Source: Nocardia fluminea (lineage in GTDB: Bacteria > Actinomycetota > Actinomycetes > Mycobacteriales > Mycobacteriaceae). Taken from it: DNA of 64,000 bases. Shown here one piece after another: positions 26,323 through 38,656 of this stretch. The position numbers were made by a program, and so were the translations under genes. The stretch covers positions 930,001 through 994,000 of the forward strand of contig NZ_PJMW01000001.1 in the NCBI RefSeq assembly GCF_002846365.1, read 5' to 3'. Position 1 is the first letter of the stretch, and every line of letters begins with the position of its first letter. Under the pieces are notes generated by a model, which saw nothing but the letters and a program-made list of their open reading frames with translations, was not told where the DNA came from and ran no database searches.

Positions 26323-26919
26323 GTGCCACGCTTGGCCGATCACGAAGAACGTCGCAGGTCCATCACCAGTGCGGCCCGTCGAGTCATCGCCCGAGGCGGG
26401 CTCGACGCGGCGACATTCCAGTCCGTCGCCGCGGAAGCCGGGGTCTCGGTGCGGTCGGTGCAGTACTACTTCGGCACCAAGCGGGAATTCCTGCTCGCCA
26501 CCCACCGTGCGGTCGTCGAGGATTCCGGGGCGCGGTTGGCGCAAGGGTTCACGACTCTGGGTCCCGATGCGGGCCCGCGCGATATCGTTCGCACGATCCT
26601 GCTCGCGCTACTGCCCCTCGACGAACCGAGTAGGCAGAACGCGATCATCCTCGGCATCTTCCACGCGGCGGCACTCACCGGCACCGACATCGAATCCGCG
26701 GACACCGCGGGGGCACCGAACTACATCGTCGACGCGGTCGCCGGCCAACTGCGCCAGTTGCGCGGGCCCGAGGCCGACGAGCACGCGCTCATCGCCGATG
26801 CCGAGGTGATCCTGCTCGCGCTCGGCGGGCTGGCGCAGGGCATGCTCACCAACGACGACTACGCCGCACGCGCGACACCATTGGTCGACCATCTGCTGGA
26901 CCGCGTCCTCGACGCCTGA
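26323..26919 (+). CDS. TetR-family transcriptional regulator
   Basis: 198 aa from GTG 26323, chosen because GAAGGAG lies 5 nt upstream; an in-frame ATG at 26284 would add 13 residues but has no ribosome site and falls near the operator. HTH: RRSITSAARRVIARGGLDAATFQSVAAEAGVSVRSVQYYFGTKREFLL in TetR register. The C-terminal domain has typical TetR_C length. Likely autorepressor and regulator of the divergent serine hydrolase. Confidence 0.87.
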   Translation: MPRLADHEERRRSITSAARRVIARGGLDAATFQSVAAEAGVSVRSVQYYFGTKREFLLATHRAVVEDSGARLAQGFTTLGPDAGPRDIVRTILLALLPLDEPSRQNAIILGIFHAAALTGTDIESADTAGAPNYIVDAVAGQLRQLRGPEADEHALIADAEVILLALGGLAQGMLTNDDYAARATPLVDHLLDRVLDA

Positions 26920-26929
26920 AACACGAAGA

Positions 26930-26952
26930 GCCCCGGTGATATTCGCCGGGGC
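26930..26952. terminator. Hairpin between convergent tetR and der
   Basis: GCCCCGG (26930-26936) pairs with CCGGGGC (26946-26952) around a 9-nt loop in the 52-bp space between the convergent stops. No U-tract, as is common in actinobacteria. Confidence 0.5.
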
Positions 26953-26971
26953 CCACTCGTGCACGTTCGGA

Positions 26972-28387
26972 TTACTTCTTGCGTTCCTTCTTTTCGCGCA
27001 CACGCACCGAGATGCGCACCGGCGAACCGTCGAAGCCGAACTCCTCACGCAGGCGGCGCTCCAGGAAGCGGCGATAGCCTGCCTCGAGGAACCCCGTGGT
27101 GAACAGCACGAACGTCGGCGGGCGGGTGCTCGCCTGGGTGGCGAACATGACGCGAGGCTGACGGCCGCCACGCATCGGCGGCGGGGTGGCCGCGATGACT
27201 TCCTTGAGCCAGGTGTTGAGGCGGCCGGTGGAGATGCGCTTGTCCCAGGACTCGAGCGCGGTTTCCATCTGCGGCACCAGCTTCGCCACGGCGCGGCCGG
27301 TGTGGGCGGAGATGTTGACCCGCTGAGCCCACGGCACCCGCACCAGATCGCGATCGATCTCGCGCTCGAGCATGTAGCGGCGGTCCTCGTCGACCAGGTC
27401 CCACTTGTTGAACGCCAGCACCAGCGCGCGACCGGAGTCGGCGACCAGGCTGATCACGCGCAGGTCCTGTTCGGTGATCGGCACCGAGGCGTCGATCAGC
27501 ATAATCGCGACCTCGGAGGCTTCCAGCGCCGACTTCGTCCGCAGCGAGGCGTAGAACTCGGTGCCGGTGGCATTGGAGACCTTGCGTCGCAGACCGGCGG
27601 TGTCGACGAACTTCCAGGTCTTGCCACCCAGCTCGACCAGCGAGTCGACCGGGTCGACGGTGGTGCCCGCGACATCGTGGACCACCGAACGCTCGTCGCC
27701 CGCCAGCTTGTTGAGCAGACTGGACTTGCCCACGTTCGGCTTGCCGACCAGTGCCACGCGACGCGGTCCCGCGACGGCGGTGCCCTCGCGCGGGGTCTCG
27801 GGCAACGCGCTGAGCACGTCGTCGAGAAGGTCGCCGGTGCCACGACCGTGCGCGGCCGAGACCATGCGCGGCTCACCGAGACCCAGCGACCACAGCGAGG
27901 CGGCCTCGAGTTCGACCTTCTGGTCGTCGACCTTGTTGGCCACCAGGATCACCGGGATCTTGGAGCGGCGCAGCTTGCGCACCGCGGCCTCGTCGGTCGT
28001 GGTCGCGCCGACCGTGGCGTCGACGACGAGCAGGATCGCGTCGGCGGTTTCCATCGCCACCTCGGCCTGGCGCGCCACGTGCTGCTGCAGACCCTTGGCG
28101 TCGGGTTCCCAACCGCCGGTGTCCTGCACCATGAAGCGGCGCCCGGCCCAGTTGGCCTCGTACGAAATTCGGTCACGGGTCACACCGGGAACGTCTTCGA
28201 CCACCGCTTCGCGGCGGCCGAGAATGCGGTTGACCAGGGTCGACTTGCCCACGTTCGGGCGTCCGACCACGGCCAGCGTCGGCATGGCGACATGCTGTTC
28301 GCCTTCGCCGTCGGAGTCGATGTCGAGGACATCCCATTCGGACTCGTCGGTCCAGGTTCCGTCGCCTACGAGAATCTCTTCGATCAT
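26972..28387 (-). CDS. der: Ribosome-assembly GTPase Der (EngA)
   Basis: 471 aa with two tandem G domains and a C-terminal KH-like domain; matures the 50S subunit. First G domain from residue about 36: [31 protein letters not shown]. Second from about 205: [30 protein letters not shown]. The C-terminus ends in a lysine-rich tail (VREKKERKK). The N-terminal ~30 acidic residues are an actinobacterial extension. ATG overlaps the cmk stop as ATGA. Essential housekeeping gene, last of the operon. Confidence 0.96.
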   Translation of the reverse strand: MIEEILVGDGTWTDESEWDVLDIDSDGEGEQHVAMPTLAVVGRPNVGKSTLVNRILGRREAVVEDVPGVTRDRISYEANWAGRRFMVQDTGGWEPDAKGLQQHVARQAEVAMETADAILLVVDATVGATTTDEAAVRKLRRSKIPVILVANKVDDQKVELEAASLWSLGLGEPRMVSAAHGRGTGDLLDDVLSALPETPREGTAVAGPRRVALVGKPNVGKSSLLNKLAGDERSVVHDVAGTTVDPVDSLVELGGKTWKFVDTAGLRRKVSNATGTEFYASLRTKSALEASEVAIMLIDASVPITEQDLRVISLVADSGRALVLAFNKWDLVDEDRRYMLEREIDRDLVRVPWAQRVNISAHTGRAVAKLVPQMETALESWDKRISTGRLNTWLKEVIAATPPPMRGGRQPRVMFATQASTRPPTFVLFTTGFLEAGYRRFLERRLREEFGFDGSPVRISVRVREKKERKK

Positions 28388-29130
28388 CGCGGACCTCCTG
28401 TCGTGGCCGAAAGCTGCTGAGCCACCACGCGATACAGCTCCTCGATGGTCTGTGCCATCGTCAGGTCGCTGGTGTCGACGAGCACCGCGTCGGCGGCGGG
28501 GCGCAACGGCGACACTGTGCGGGTGGAGTCGAGGGTGTCGCGACGCTGCACGTCGGCCAGCACGGCCGCGTAATCGTCGCCGCGTCCCTCGCGGATGTTC
28601 TGTGCGTTGCGCCGCTGCGCACGCGCCTCCGCGGAGGCGGTGAGGTAGATCTTGGCGTCGGCGCCGGTGAGCACGACAGTGCCGATATCGCGGCCTTCGA
28701 CCACGATGCGGCCGGCCATCGCCGCGATCTCGCGCTGCAGGGCGACGAGCTGCTCGCGCACCTGTGCCACCGCGGAGACAGCGGAGACCGCCTTGGTGAC
28801 GGCGTCGCCGCGGATCTCCTGCGAGACGTCCTCACCGTCGAGTTCGATGACCTCGTGGCTGGGATCGGTGCCGATCGACAGCGGCAGCGCCGCAACGGTT
28901 TCCGCGATCGCGGCCGGGTCGGTCAACTCGACTCCCGCCCGCAGCACGCGCAGGGTGGCCACCCGGTACATGGCGCCGGTGTCGAGGTAGCGGGCGCCGA
29001 GACGCGCGGCGAGCCGACGCGACACGCTGGACTTGCCGGTGCCGGAGGGACCGTCCATCGCGACGACGAGCGTCGAGTCACCGGTCATCCGGTCGCCGGC
29101 GAATTCCAGGGGAAAGTCCACACCGTTCAC
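28384..29130 (-). CDS. cmk: Cytidylate kinase
   Basis: 248 aa; phosphorylates CMP/dCMP. P-loop [20 protein letters not shown] near residue 30, [25 protein letters not shown], and the lid [14 protein letters not shown]. Length is normal; an N-terminal extension of about 15 residues ([15 protein letters not shown]) precedes the usual start, and the second methionine (residue 15) is an alternative. Overlaps rluB (29127-29130) and der by ATGA, so translation is coupled. Confidence 0.95.
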   Translation of the reverse strand: MNGVDFPLEFAGDRMTGDSTLVVAMDGPSGTGKSSVSRRLAARLGARYLDTGAMYRVATLRVLRAGVELTDPAAIAETVAALPLSIGTDPSHEVIELDGEDVSQEIRGDAVTKAVSAVSAVAQVREQLVALQREIAAMAGRIVVEGRDIGTVVLTGADAKIYLTASAEARAQRRNAQNIREGRGDDYAAVLADVQRRDTLDSTRTVSPLRPAADAVLVDTSDLTMAQTIEELYRVVAQQLSATTGGPR

Positions 29131-30569
29131 AGCTGCACCGCCTCGTAGAGTTTGCCGATCTCGTCACGGCCGAGCACTCGGAGCGTGCCGGGACGCTGGT
29201 CACCCAGTGCCACCGGGCCGAGGTGGGTGCGCACCAGCCGGATGACCGGGTGGCCGACCTCGTCGAGCAGCCTACGCACGATGTGCTTGCGGCCCTCGTG
29301 CAACACGAGCTTCACCAGCGAACGGCCATGGTTGGCCTCGAGCATCATGAACTTGTCGACCTTGGCGGGCCCGTCTTCGAGCTCGACGCCTTCGCGCAGG
29401 CGCTTACCGACCAGGCGGTAGTTCACCTCGCCGTCGACGGTGGCCAGGTAGGTCTTGGGCACTTCGTACGAGGGGTGCATCAGTCGATGCGCCATCTCGC
29501 CGTCATTGGTGACCAGCAGCAGGCCCTCGGTGTCGGCATCGAGACGGCCGACGTGGAACAGGCGCTGACCAGCGGCGATCCGCTCGGCGATGATATCGCC
29601 GACGCAGGGGCGCCCCAGGTCGTCGGACATGGTGGACTGCCAGCCCCTCGGCTTGTTCAGCACCAGGTGCACCAGTTCGTCGCGGACCACGACCCGGGTG
29701 CCGTCGACGCGCACGACCGCGTTCTCGGCGTCGATGCGCAGACCCTGCTCACGCACGATCTTGCCGTCGACCTCGACGCGACCGGCCGCGATCATCTCCT
29801 CGGCGGCGCGACGCGAGGCCACACCCGCCTTGGCGAGGACCTTCTGCAGGCGTTCGCCTTCACCCCAGGGAAGCTTCTTGGGACCCTCGGTGACGTCGGC
29901 GTACTGGTGACGTGCGGGCTTGGCATTGTTCAGGATCGTCGGGGCGACGACCTTCTTCTGGGGCTTCGTGCTCTTCTTGCGAGCGGCGAAGGCCTGCGTG
30001 CCTGCCGATGCGCCGCTGCGCTGACCAGCCGTGCCACCACGCTGTACGTCACCACGGGGGTAACCGCCACCGCTGGCAGCACCGGTTCCGCGACGGTCAT
30101 CACGCTGACCCGCACCCGCGGAACCGCCACGCTGGTAGCCACCGGCGGACGGGCCACGACGGTCACCGCCGGCGGAGGCGCCGCGACGGTCGTCACGCTG
30201 GTACCCACCGGCGGACGCGCCGCGACCGGCCGGGGCACTGCGCCGATCGTCGCGCTGGTACCCGCCGGGCGAACTGCCACGACGGTCTCCCCCGGTGGAC
30301 GCACCACGCCGGTCGTCGCGCTGGTACCCACCGCCTCCGGACTCGGCGTCACGCTGGTAGCTGCCCGCGGACCGAGCCGCTGTCTGATTGCCGCGCTGGA
30401 AGCCACCCGCGCCGGTGCCGCGGCGGCTGGGAGCCGCGCCGCGAGAGCCACCCTGCCCGGTGCGCGCACCCTCACCACGGTTGCCCGAGGTTCGGTTGGC
30501 GCCACTTCGGGGCTGGTCGCTGCGATTTCTTCGATCCGGTGTGCCATCTCGGCGAGCGGAATTATTCAT
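29127..30569 (-). CDS. rluB: RluB-type pseudouridine synthase with long disordered N-terminus
   Basis: 480 aa; isomerises a uridine in 23S rRNA. The catalytic part is the last ~250 aa: an S4 domain ([20 protein letters not shown] and AGRVEVDGK) then the synthase with [16 protein letters not shown] (catalytic Asp) and [19 protein letters not shown]. The first ~220 residues are low-complexity Gly/Arg/Asp/Gln with repeated [10 protein letters not shown] units, about twice the usual family length and predicted disordered; such RGG-like tails often bind RNA. Eight bp after scpB, overlapping cmk. Confidence 0.92.
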   Translation of the reverse strand: MNNSARRDGTPDRRNRSDQPRSGANRTSGNRGEGARTGQGGSRGAAPSRRGTGAGGFQRGNQTAARSAGSYQRDAESGGGGYQRDDRRGASTGGDRRGSSPGGYQRDDRRSAPAGRGASAGGYQRDDRRGASAGGDRRGPSAGGYQRGGSAGAGQRDDRRGTGAASGGGYPRGDVQRGGTAGQRSGASAGTQAFAARKKSTKPQKKVVAPTILNNAKPARHQYADVTEGPKKLPWGEGERLQKVLAKAGVASRRAAEEMIAAGRVEVDGKIVREQGLRIDAENAVVRVDGTRVVVRDELVHLVLNKPRGWQSTMSDDLGRPCVGDIIAERIAAGQRLFHVGRLDADTEGLLLVTNDGEMAHRLMHPSYEVPKTYLATVDGEVNYRLVGKRLREGVELEDGPAKVDKFMMLEANHGRSLVKLVLHEGRKHIVRRLLDEVGHPVIRLVRTHLGPVALGDQRPGTLRVLGRDEIGKLYEAVQL

Positions 30570-30577
30570 CTGTCCTG

Positions 30578-31234
30578 TCAATCGTCGGTGCCGAGATCCA
30601 TGTCGGACTCGGCGGGTTTTTTCAGCCTGGTGAACCGGGGATCGGTTTCCAGGCTCTCGCTGATCTCGTCGATCAGATCGACGCCGGGAAGCAGCGGCGC
30701 CAGCAGTGGCAGGTCGCCGAGCGAGGCGAGCCCGATCCGTTCGAGGAACAACTCGGTGGTGCGATACAGCGTGCCGTTGGTTTCGGGGTCCTGACCCGCT
30801 TCCGCGATCAGGCCTCTGGCCAGCAGCGTTCGCATCACTCCGTCGACGTTCACTCCCCGGACCGCGCTGACCCGCATGCGGGTCACCGGCTGGCGATAGG
30901 CCACTACCGCCAAGGTTTCCAAGGCGGCCCGGGTCAGTTTCGTCCGGGCCCCGTCGAGCAGTACCCGCTCGACATAGGGCGCGTACTCCTGTCGAGTATA
31001 GAAGCGCCAACCGTCACCGACGAAACGCAGGTCGATGCCGCTGCCCCGTGCGCTCAGTTCCGCCGACATCGCGCGCAGCACGGTTTCCACGCGCTCGCTG
31101 GTGTCGTCCAGGGCCGCTGCCAGCTGTTCTGTCGGTGCCGGGGCGTCGACGACGAGCAGCATCGCCTCCAGCGCCGACCGCAGTTCGAGGTCGTCGAGGG
31201 GCTCGGAGGTGAATTCCGCCACTGCTTCTGTCAT
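30578..31234 (-). CDS. scpB: Segregation and condensation protein B
   Basis: 218 aa winged-helix kleisin partner; with ScpA it forms the Smc condensin complex. Seen: LRSALEAMLLVVDAPAPTEQLA, LETLAVVAYRQPVTRMRVSAVRGVNVDGVMRTLLARGLI (the ScpB core), and TELFLERIGLASLGDLP. ATG overlaps the scpA stop. Acidic C-terminal tail. Confidence 0.95.
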   Translation of the reverse strand: MTEAVAEFTSEPLDDLELRSALEAMLLVVDAPAPTEQLAAALDDTSERVETVLRAMSAELSARGSGIDLRFVGDGWRFYTRQEYAPYVERVLLDGARTKLTRAALETLAVVAYRQPVTRMRVSAVRGVNVDGVMRTLLARGLIAEAGQDPETNGTLYRTTELFLERIGLASLGDLPLLAPLLPGVDLIDEISESLETDPRFTRLKKPAESDMDLGTDD

Positions 31235-32115
31235 CCGTAATCCTCCTCGAAGGTCAACGCCGCCGCTTCTTCGTCAGGGTCGAGTTCACCCAGCCAGCTC
31301 ACCGCCAACGGCCCGAGCGGATCGGGTTGGTCGAAGGCGATGGTCTTACCGCGGTACAGCTCCAGCAACGCCAGGAACCGCGCCACGATTTCCACCGGCA
31401 CTGTGCAGTCGACCACCAGTTCGGCGAAGGTGGTCCAGCCACCCGGCCCGCGTTGCTTCAACAGGGCGAGCACCAACTCGGCCTGTTCGGCCACCGAGAT
31501 CGTGTGCATGTGCAGATGCCCGAGCCCGACCTCGGCCACCGGACGTGGCCGGAAAGCCGCCGCCGCGATCTCGGCGAACGCGGCGATGTCCACCCCGAGG
31601 GTGACCTCGGGCAGCAACCCCTCGAACTGTTCCTCCAGGGCCACCGAGCGCGGATACCGGCGCAGGGCCGCGGCCTCCAGCTCGGCGAGCAGTTCGGCCA
31701 CCTGCTTGAACGCCCGATATTGCAGCAGTCGCGCGAACAGCAGGTCGCGCGCGTCGAGGAGTTCGAGATCATCGGCGTCGGTCATCTCACCGGAGGGCAG
31801 CAGCCGCGCCGCCTTGAGATCGAGCAAAGTGGCGGCGACGACGAGGAATTCGGTGGTCTGATCGAGAATCTTGTCCGCGCGCAGTTTCGTGTTCTCGGCC
31901 AGCTCGGCGGTCAATGCCTTGGTGTAGGCGATGAATTCGTCGGTGACCTGGTGCAGCGCGACTTCGGTGACATCGAGTTTGCGCGAGCTGATCAACGTCA
32001 GCAGCAGATCGAACGGCCCTTCGAAATTGGCGAGCCGCAGATGAAAACCGGATTTCTCCGCGGCCGGTACCGCGTCTTCGGGTACTGCTTGCACCGCAGG
32101 TGGAGCTCCGATCAC
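31231..32115 (-). CDS. scpA: Segregation and condensation protein A
   Basis: 294 aa kleisin. Conserved N-terminal FEGPFDLLLTLISSRKLDVTEVALHQVTDEF binds Smc; the middle has LVVAATLLDLKAARLLPSGE; the C-terminal winged helix has FLALLELYRGKTIAFDQ. A ~20-residue N-terminal extension precedes the core. Start overlaps the ParA-like gene stop and its end overlaps scpB, both by ATGA. Confidence 0.95.
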   Translation of the reverse strand: MIGAPPAVQAVPEDAVPAAEKSGFHLRLANFEGPFDLLLTLISSRKLDVTEVALHQVTDEFIAYTKALTAELAENTKLRADKILDQTTEFLVVAATLLDLKAARLLPSGEMTDADDLELLDARDLLFARLLQYRAFKQVAELLAELEAAALRRYPRSVALEEQFEGLLPEVTLGVDIAAFAEIAAAAFRPRPVAEVGLGHLHMHTISVAEQAELVLALLKQRGPGGWTTFAELVVDCTVPVEIVARFLALLELYRGKTIAFDQPDPLGPLAVSWLGELDPDEEAAALTFEEDYG

Positions 32116-33005
32116 CGGCCAGACCGGTGGATGACTTCACGTGCCATCGCGCGATACGACTCGGCGCCGCCCGATTTCGGCGACCACGTGGTGATCGGCT
32201 CGCCGGCGACGCTGGCGTCGGGGAAGCGCACGGTGCGCGAGATGGCGGTGTCGTAGACCAGGTCACCGAACACCTCGACCACCCGCGACATCACCTGACG
32301 CGAATGCAGCAGGCGCGCATCGAACATGGTCACGACGATGCCGTAGAGGCTCAGCCGCGGGTTGAGACGGTCACGCACCTTCTCGACGGTGTCGTTGAGA
32401 AGGGCGAGCCCGCGCAGCGAGAAGTACTCGCATTCCATCGGAATGATCACGCCGTCGGAGCAGGCCAGAGCGTTGACCGTGAGCAGGCCGAGTGAGGGCT
32501 GGCAGTCGATGAGGATGTAGTCGTAGCGATCACGCACGCTGTGCAGCGCCCGGCCGAGTGACTGCTCGCGACCGACCTCGTTCACCAGCTGGATCTCGGC
32601 GGCGGAGAGGTCGATGTTGCTGGGTAGCAGGTCCATACCGTCGACCTTGGTGGTCTGCAGCACGTCGTCGACCTTGGCCTTGCCGCCGATCAGCAGGTCG
32701 TGCACGGTGAGTTCGAGATCGTGGTGTGCCACCCCGAGCCCGGCCGAGAGCGCACCCTGCGGATCGAGATCCACCAGCAGCACCCGGCGTCCGTACTCGG
32801 CCAGCGCCGCACCGAGATTGATGGTCGAGGTGGTCTTTCCGACCCCGCCCTTCTGGTTGCACATGGCGACGACGAGCGCGTCGCCGTGTCGCTGGACCTG
32901 GGGTGGATCGGGTACCAGTCGCAGCGGGCGCCCGGTCGGGCCCATCTCGACGGCCTCGGCGACCTGTTCCGGTCCACCGTCCCACGGTGTTTCCGCTGTC
33001 GTCAC
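32112..33005 (-). CDS. ParA/Soj-like ATPase
   Basis: 297 aa. Deviant Walker A CNQKGGVGKTTSTINLGAAL near residue 49, Walker A' LLVDLDPQGALSAGLG, and Walker B ILIDCQPSLGLLTVNAL; family length normal. It is the homologue of the ParA-like gene placed before scpA in mycobacteria, distinct from the origin-proximal parAB; here too no parB follows. Starts at GTG 33005 with AAGGAG upstream. Likely helps chromosome organisation together with ScpAB. Confidence 0.93.
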   Translation of the reverse strand: MTTAETPWDGGPEQVAEAVEMGPTGRPLRLVPDPPQVQRHGDALVVAMCNQKGGVGKTTSTINLGAALAEYGRRVLLVDLDPQGALSAGLGVAHHDLELTVHDLLIGGKAKVDDVLQTTKVDGMDLLPSNIDLSAAEIQLVNEVGREQSLGRALHSVRDRYDYILIDCQPSLGLLTVNALACSDGVIIPMECEYFSLRGLALLNDTVEKVRDRLNPRLSLYGIVVTMFDARLLHSRQVMSRVVEVFGDLVYDTAISRTVRFPDASVAGEPITTWSPKSGGAESYRAMAREVIHRSGR

Positions 33006-33195
33006 GATCCGCTGCTCCTTATACGTTTTCCTTGCCGGTAACCCCTGTCGAGGGTAGCGAGGCCGATCGGGGACCGGCTCGCTTTCGTACGGTCCAACTC
33101 TGGGTAGACGCTACCGCTCGGACCGGTGAGGTACAGCATGGCAACGCCGGGCGTGTTCGCACGATACCTGCTCAGCGGGTATCGAAGGTGCCCGA

Positions 33196-34128
33196 TCACG
33201 TCGCACGGGGATGGGCTGTGGCCCACACTTCACGCAGGGTGCTCACCGTCACGAGGGTGTAGATCTGGGTCGTGGTCACCGAGGCGTGGCCCAGCAGCTC
33301 CTGCACCACCCGCACATCGGCGCCGCCGTCGAGCAGGTGGGTGGCGAAGGAGTGGCGCAGGGTGTGCGGTGACACCGTCGCCCCGATGCCGGCGCGTTCG
33401 GCGGCGGTCTGCAGGACCTGCCACGCGCTCTGCCGCGACAGTCTGCCGCCGCGGTTGTTGAGGAAAAGGGCTCCGCCGGAACCTTTCCCACTCGCGGCGA
33501 GAGCGGGGCGACCACGCACCAGGTACGCGTCGACGGCCGCGAGGGCCGGGCGCCCGATCGGAACCAGGCGCTGTTTGCCACCCTTGCCGTGCAAGACCAC
33601 GCAGCGTTGCTCGGCATCGATGTCGTCGACGTCGAGTCCCACCATTTCCGAAATACGCGCGCCCGTGGAGTACAGCAGTTCCAGCAGTGCCCGGTCACGC
33701 AGTCCGCGCGGGCCGCCGTCGGAACCCTCCGTTTCCCCACCCACCGATTCGAGAAGTCGCAGAACCTGGTCGTAGGGCAGCGCTTTGGGCAACCGGCGAC
33801 CCGGCGCGGGTGGTTTCACCGCGTGCGCCACATCGGTATCGGTGATGCCCTCGGCGGCGGCGAACCGGTGCAGTCCGCGGACCGCGATCAGCGCCCTTGC
33901 CACCGAACCCGCGGCCAGCGCGGGATGATCGTCGCCGCCCGCGCGCAATGCCATGGTGAATTCGGCGACATCGCCCTGAGCCACCGCGCCCAGTGATTCC
34001 ACCCCGCGCCCGGCCAAGAAGGTCCGGTAGCGGGCGAGGTCGCGACGGTAGGCGCCGAGGGTGTTGCGCGCGGCTCCGCGCTCGACCGCGAGATGGTCGA
34101 GATAGGCGTCTATCTCCCGCTCGAGCAC
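33196..34128 (-). CDS. xerD: Tyrosine recombinase XerD
   Basis: 310 aa; resolves chromosome dimers at dif with XerC. N-terminal SAM-like core-binding domain ([25 protein letters not shown]). Catalytic residues are all visible: Arg in [13 protein letters not shown], Lys in [13 protein letters not shown], HxxR in [17 protein letters not shown], His in [14 protein letters not shown], and the Tyr in QIYT. Position between a NUDIX gene and parA-like matches mycobacteria, which supports housekeeping XerD rather than an island integrase. Confidence 0.93.
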   Translation of the reverse strand: MLEREIDAYLDHLAVERGAARNTLGAYRRDLARYRTFLAGRGVESLGAVAQGDVAEFTMALRAGGDDHPALAAGSVARALIAVRGLHRFAAAEGITDTDVAHAVKPPAPGRRLPKALPYDQVLRLLESVGGETEGSDGGPRGLRDRALLELLYSTGARISEMVGLDVDDIDAEQRCVVLHGKGGKQRLVPIGRPALAAVDAYLVRGRPALAASGKGSGGALFLNNRGGRLSRQSAWQVLQTAAERAGIGATVSPHTLRHSFATHLLDGGADVRVVQELLGHASVTTTQIYTLVTVSTLREVWATAHPRAT

Positions 34129-34166
34129 ATCCTCGCCCGTCTAGTCCCGGCCGAGCGCCGCGGTGC

Positions 34167-34817
34167 TCACGCGTGCTTGCCGTGCGCCTCGGCGGCTTTG
34201 CGCCGCAAGAACTTCGCCGGCTGGCCGGGCCACGGCGCATCGGGTGCGCGCAACGGCGCCCCGCTCGCCTCGGCCGAGGCATAGGCGAGCACCCCGGCCA
34301 CAGCGGTCGCGTTCACGATCTCCCCCGCCAGCGCGGCCCGCACCGCCTCGGCCAGCGGCATCCGCACCAGCTCGAGGTCGGCTTCCTCGTGCTCGGGATC
34401 GGGCCGGTCGGTGGCGCTGAGACCGGTCGCGAAGAACACCCGCAGCGCCTCGTCGGTGAACCCCGGCGACAACGCCACATCCACCAGCACCGACCACCGC
34501 GCGGCGGCGAGGCCCGTCTCCTCGGCCAGCTCACGCTTGGCCGCGGTGAGCGGGTCCTCACCGTCGATATCGAGCAACCCGGCGGGCAGCTCCAGCAGCC
34601 GGGTACCGATCGGATGCCGGTACTGCCGGATCAGCACCACATTGCCGTCGTCGTCGAGCGCGAGCACCGCGACGGCACCGTGATGCTCGATCACCTCACG
34701 CTCGGCGACCCGTCCGTCCGGCATCCTGACCTGATCCTGGCGCAGGGCCAGGATCGCGCCGCTGTAGAGCACCCGGCTCGACACCGTCTCGAAGTCGTGA
34801 CTACCGGGCTCGCTCAT
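34167..34817 (-). CDS. NUDIX hydrolase, ADP-ribose pyrophosphatase type
   Basis: 216 aa. NUDIX box from Gly80 to about residue 102 ending KRELAEETGL, preceded by LIRQYRHPIGTRLLELPAG as in ADP-ribose/ADP-glucose pyrophosphatases. Hydrolyses nucleoside diphosphate linkages, probably ADP-ribose. Sits 21 bp after pyrG and 38 bp before xerD on the same strand, so likely co-transcribed. Confidence 0.92.
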   Translation of the reverse strand: MSEPGSHDFETVSSRVLYSGAILALRQDQVRMPDGRVAEREVIEHHGAVAVLALDDDGNVVLIRQYRHPIGTRLLELPAGLLDIDGEDPLTAAKRELAEETGLAAARWSVLVDVALSPGFTDEALRVFFATGLSATDRPDPEHEEADLELVRMPLAEAVRAALAGEIVNATAVAGVLAYASAEASGAPLRAPDAPWPGQPAKFLRRKAAEAHGKHA

Positions 34818-34838
34818 GCGTTCCTATCGCCGATCTTC

Positions 34839-37028
<2,190 letters not shown>

Positions 37029-37270
37029 TCACAGTGGCAGACCATCGTCGGCGGCGGTGTTCTCGGCTTCTGCGAGCGCCTGGTAGTGAGAGACGACGGA
37101 CGGGTGCCCGCGTTCTTACCGATCTTGATGGTGAGTTTTTCGCGATGTCAGGGACGGGGGCGCCTTGTTCTACAGTGCGAGGGCGAAGGTGAGTGAGTCG
37201 TCGTCGATGACTTTGGGCCGGCCCGTGGTTGCCTTTGGACGCGGCGACCTGCGTGCCGACCTCGTCCGTT
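37029..37270 (-). pseudogene. Frameshifted remnant of a serine recombinase (resolvase) C-terminus
   Basis: Read on the minus strand in shifting frames, the segment gives VAASKGNHG, then GRPKVIDDDSLTFALAL, then EQGAPVPDIAK, LTIKIGKNAG and HPSVVSHYQALAEAEN followed by a stop. This is the C-terminal HTH end of actinobacterial serine recombinases (GRPK...DIA pattern). At least three frameshifts separate the pieces and the catalytic N-terminal domain is absent. It marks past integration next to pyrG. Confidence 0.7.
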
Positions 37271-37302
37271 TCACCGTGCTGCTCGGCGGATATTCAGCAT
37301 CG

Positions 37303-38085
37303 TCAGACGAGCCCGCCGTTCGCCGGGATGTTCTGGCCTGTGATCCATCCGCTGTCGGGTCCAATGAGGAACGCGGCGACCTCGGCAATGTCTGACGGTT
37401 GAGCCAGACGCCCGAGCGGGGTCATGTGGGCGACGGCCTGGCGTGCCTCCTCGGGCACTGCGGCGCGAAGCAGGTCGGTGTCGGTGGGTCCGGGTGCGAT
37501 GGTGTTGGCGGTGATACCGCGTGGGCCGAGTTCCTTAGCGGCGACGCGGATGAACTGTTCGACCGCGGCTTTGCTCGCGGCGTACACCGATTCCCCGCCC
37601 GAGGCATACACGGTGCTCATCGTCGATACCGCGACGACGCGTGCATGGTCGCGTAGGCGGGGGAAAGCCTGCTGAAGTGTGAAGAACGCGCCCTTGGTAT
37701 TGACGGCCATGATCCGCTCGTAGTCGTCTTCGCTGACCTCATCTATCGCGCAGGTCGATACCGTGCCCGCGTTGACGACCAGCACGTTCAGGCCTGGCCC
37801 GGCGCTGCCTGCGAACCGGCGGTCGGCCTCGTCGAACAAGCGAATAACCGCGTCGCGGTCGGCCTGGTCGGCCTTCACCGCCCACACCGATCCGCCGTCG
37901 GCTCGGATCTGCTTCACCAGTCGGTCGGCGGCGTCGGTGTCGTCTCGATAGCTGAACACCACAGAAGCCCCGTCCGCGGCCAGCCGCCGCACGATCGCCG
38001 CGCCGATCCCGCGCCCGCCGCCGGTCACCACCGCCGTTCTGCCCGCTTGTGTCTTGTCCGCCTGCACTGTGTCGGTTTCATTCAT
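37303..38085 (-). CDS. Short-chain dehydrogenase/reductase
   Basis: 260 aa, classical SDR: AVVTGGGRGIGAAIVRRLA, the NAG motif VVNAGTVS, catalytic Ser in VAVSTMSTVYASGG, YAASK, and GLVPxG-like end WITGQNIPANGGLV. Resembles FabG-like/glucose dehydrogenase SDRs. Start ATG 38085 (alternative ATG 38109). Divergent from a broken WYL regulator gene, which probably once controlled it. Substrate unknown. Confidence 0.85.
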   Translation of the reverse strand: MNETDTVQADKTQAGRTAVVTGGGRGIGAAIVRRLAADGASVVFSYRDDTDAADRLVKQIRADGGSVWAVKADQADRDAVIRLFDEADRRFAGSAGPGLNVLVVNAGTVSTCAIDEVSEDDYERIMAVNTKGAFFTLQQAFPRLRDHARVVAVSTMSTVYASGGESVYAASKAAVEQFIRVAAKELGPRGITANTIAPGPTDTDLLRAAVPEEARQAVAHMTPLGRLAQPSDIAEVAAFLIGPDSGWITGQNIPANGGLV

Positions 38086-38136
38086 GGACGCGAGACTAGG
38101 AATCATTGCGGCCAGATTCGGGCCGCGATGTGAGGC

Positions 38137-38580
38137 ATGCATTCGACACCGGGCAGCGCGGGCGGCTATCGACTCGAACCGGGCGCGCGACTGCCGCCGC
38201 TGCTGTTCGACGACGAGGAAGCCGTCGCCGTCGCCCTCGCACTGCGCACCAGCCCCAGCGGCACCGTCGCCGGCCTTGACGAGCCGTCGATTCGAGCCTC
38301 GGTCAAACTCGAACAGATCCTGCCGTCGCGGCTGCGGCACCGCCTCGCGACGATCGCCGCTACACCTTGCCGTCGACCGGATCGGGACCCAAAGTCGAAG
38401 TCGCGGTGTTGATGTCGATCGTCAACGCCTGCCGCGACCGCGACGGATTGCGTTTCGACTACCGCGACCACCACGAGCACGGCAGCACTCGCGCGGTCGA
38501 GCCGCATCGGCTGGTCTTCATCAACCGCAAGTGGTACCTGGTCGCCTACGACCTTGACCGCGCCGACTGTGTTTCGGCGA
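38137..38580 (+). pseudogene. Truncated, frameshifted WYL-domain (YafY-like) regulator
   Basis: The frame from 38137 reads the inter-domain part of a YafY-type regulator (TPGSAGGYRLEPGARLPPLL, then LEQILPSRLRHRLATIAA). A single-base loss near 38360 moves the rest to another frame: LPSTGSGPKVEVAVLMSIVNACRDRDGLRFDYR and EPHRLVFINRKWYLVAYDLDR, the WYL core. The N-terminal HTH and the C-terminal WCX part are missing, with a stop just upstream. Cannot act as a repressor. Confidence 0.8.
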
Positions 38581-38656
38581 ACACCGAGGTGAAGTGTTCG
38601 AGTGCCGCGGTGATGGCCAGACAGGTCAGGGGAAGAGCAGGTGCTCGAAGCTTTTA

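Noticed and set aside
33196..34128. Tyrosine recombinase as the integrase of the accessory region
   Set aside because: Synteny with pyrG, NUDIX, parA-like and scpAB identifies it as housekeeping XerD.
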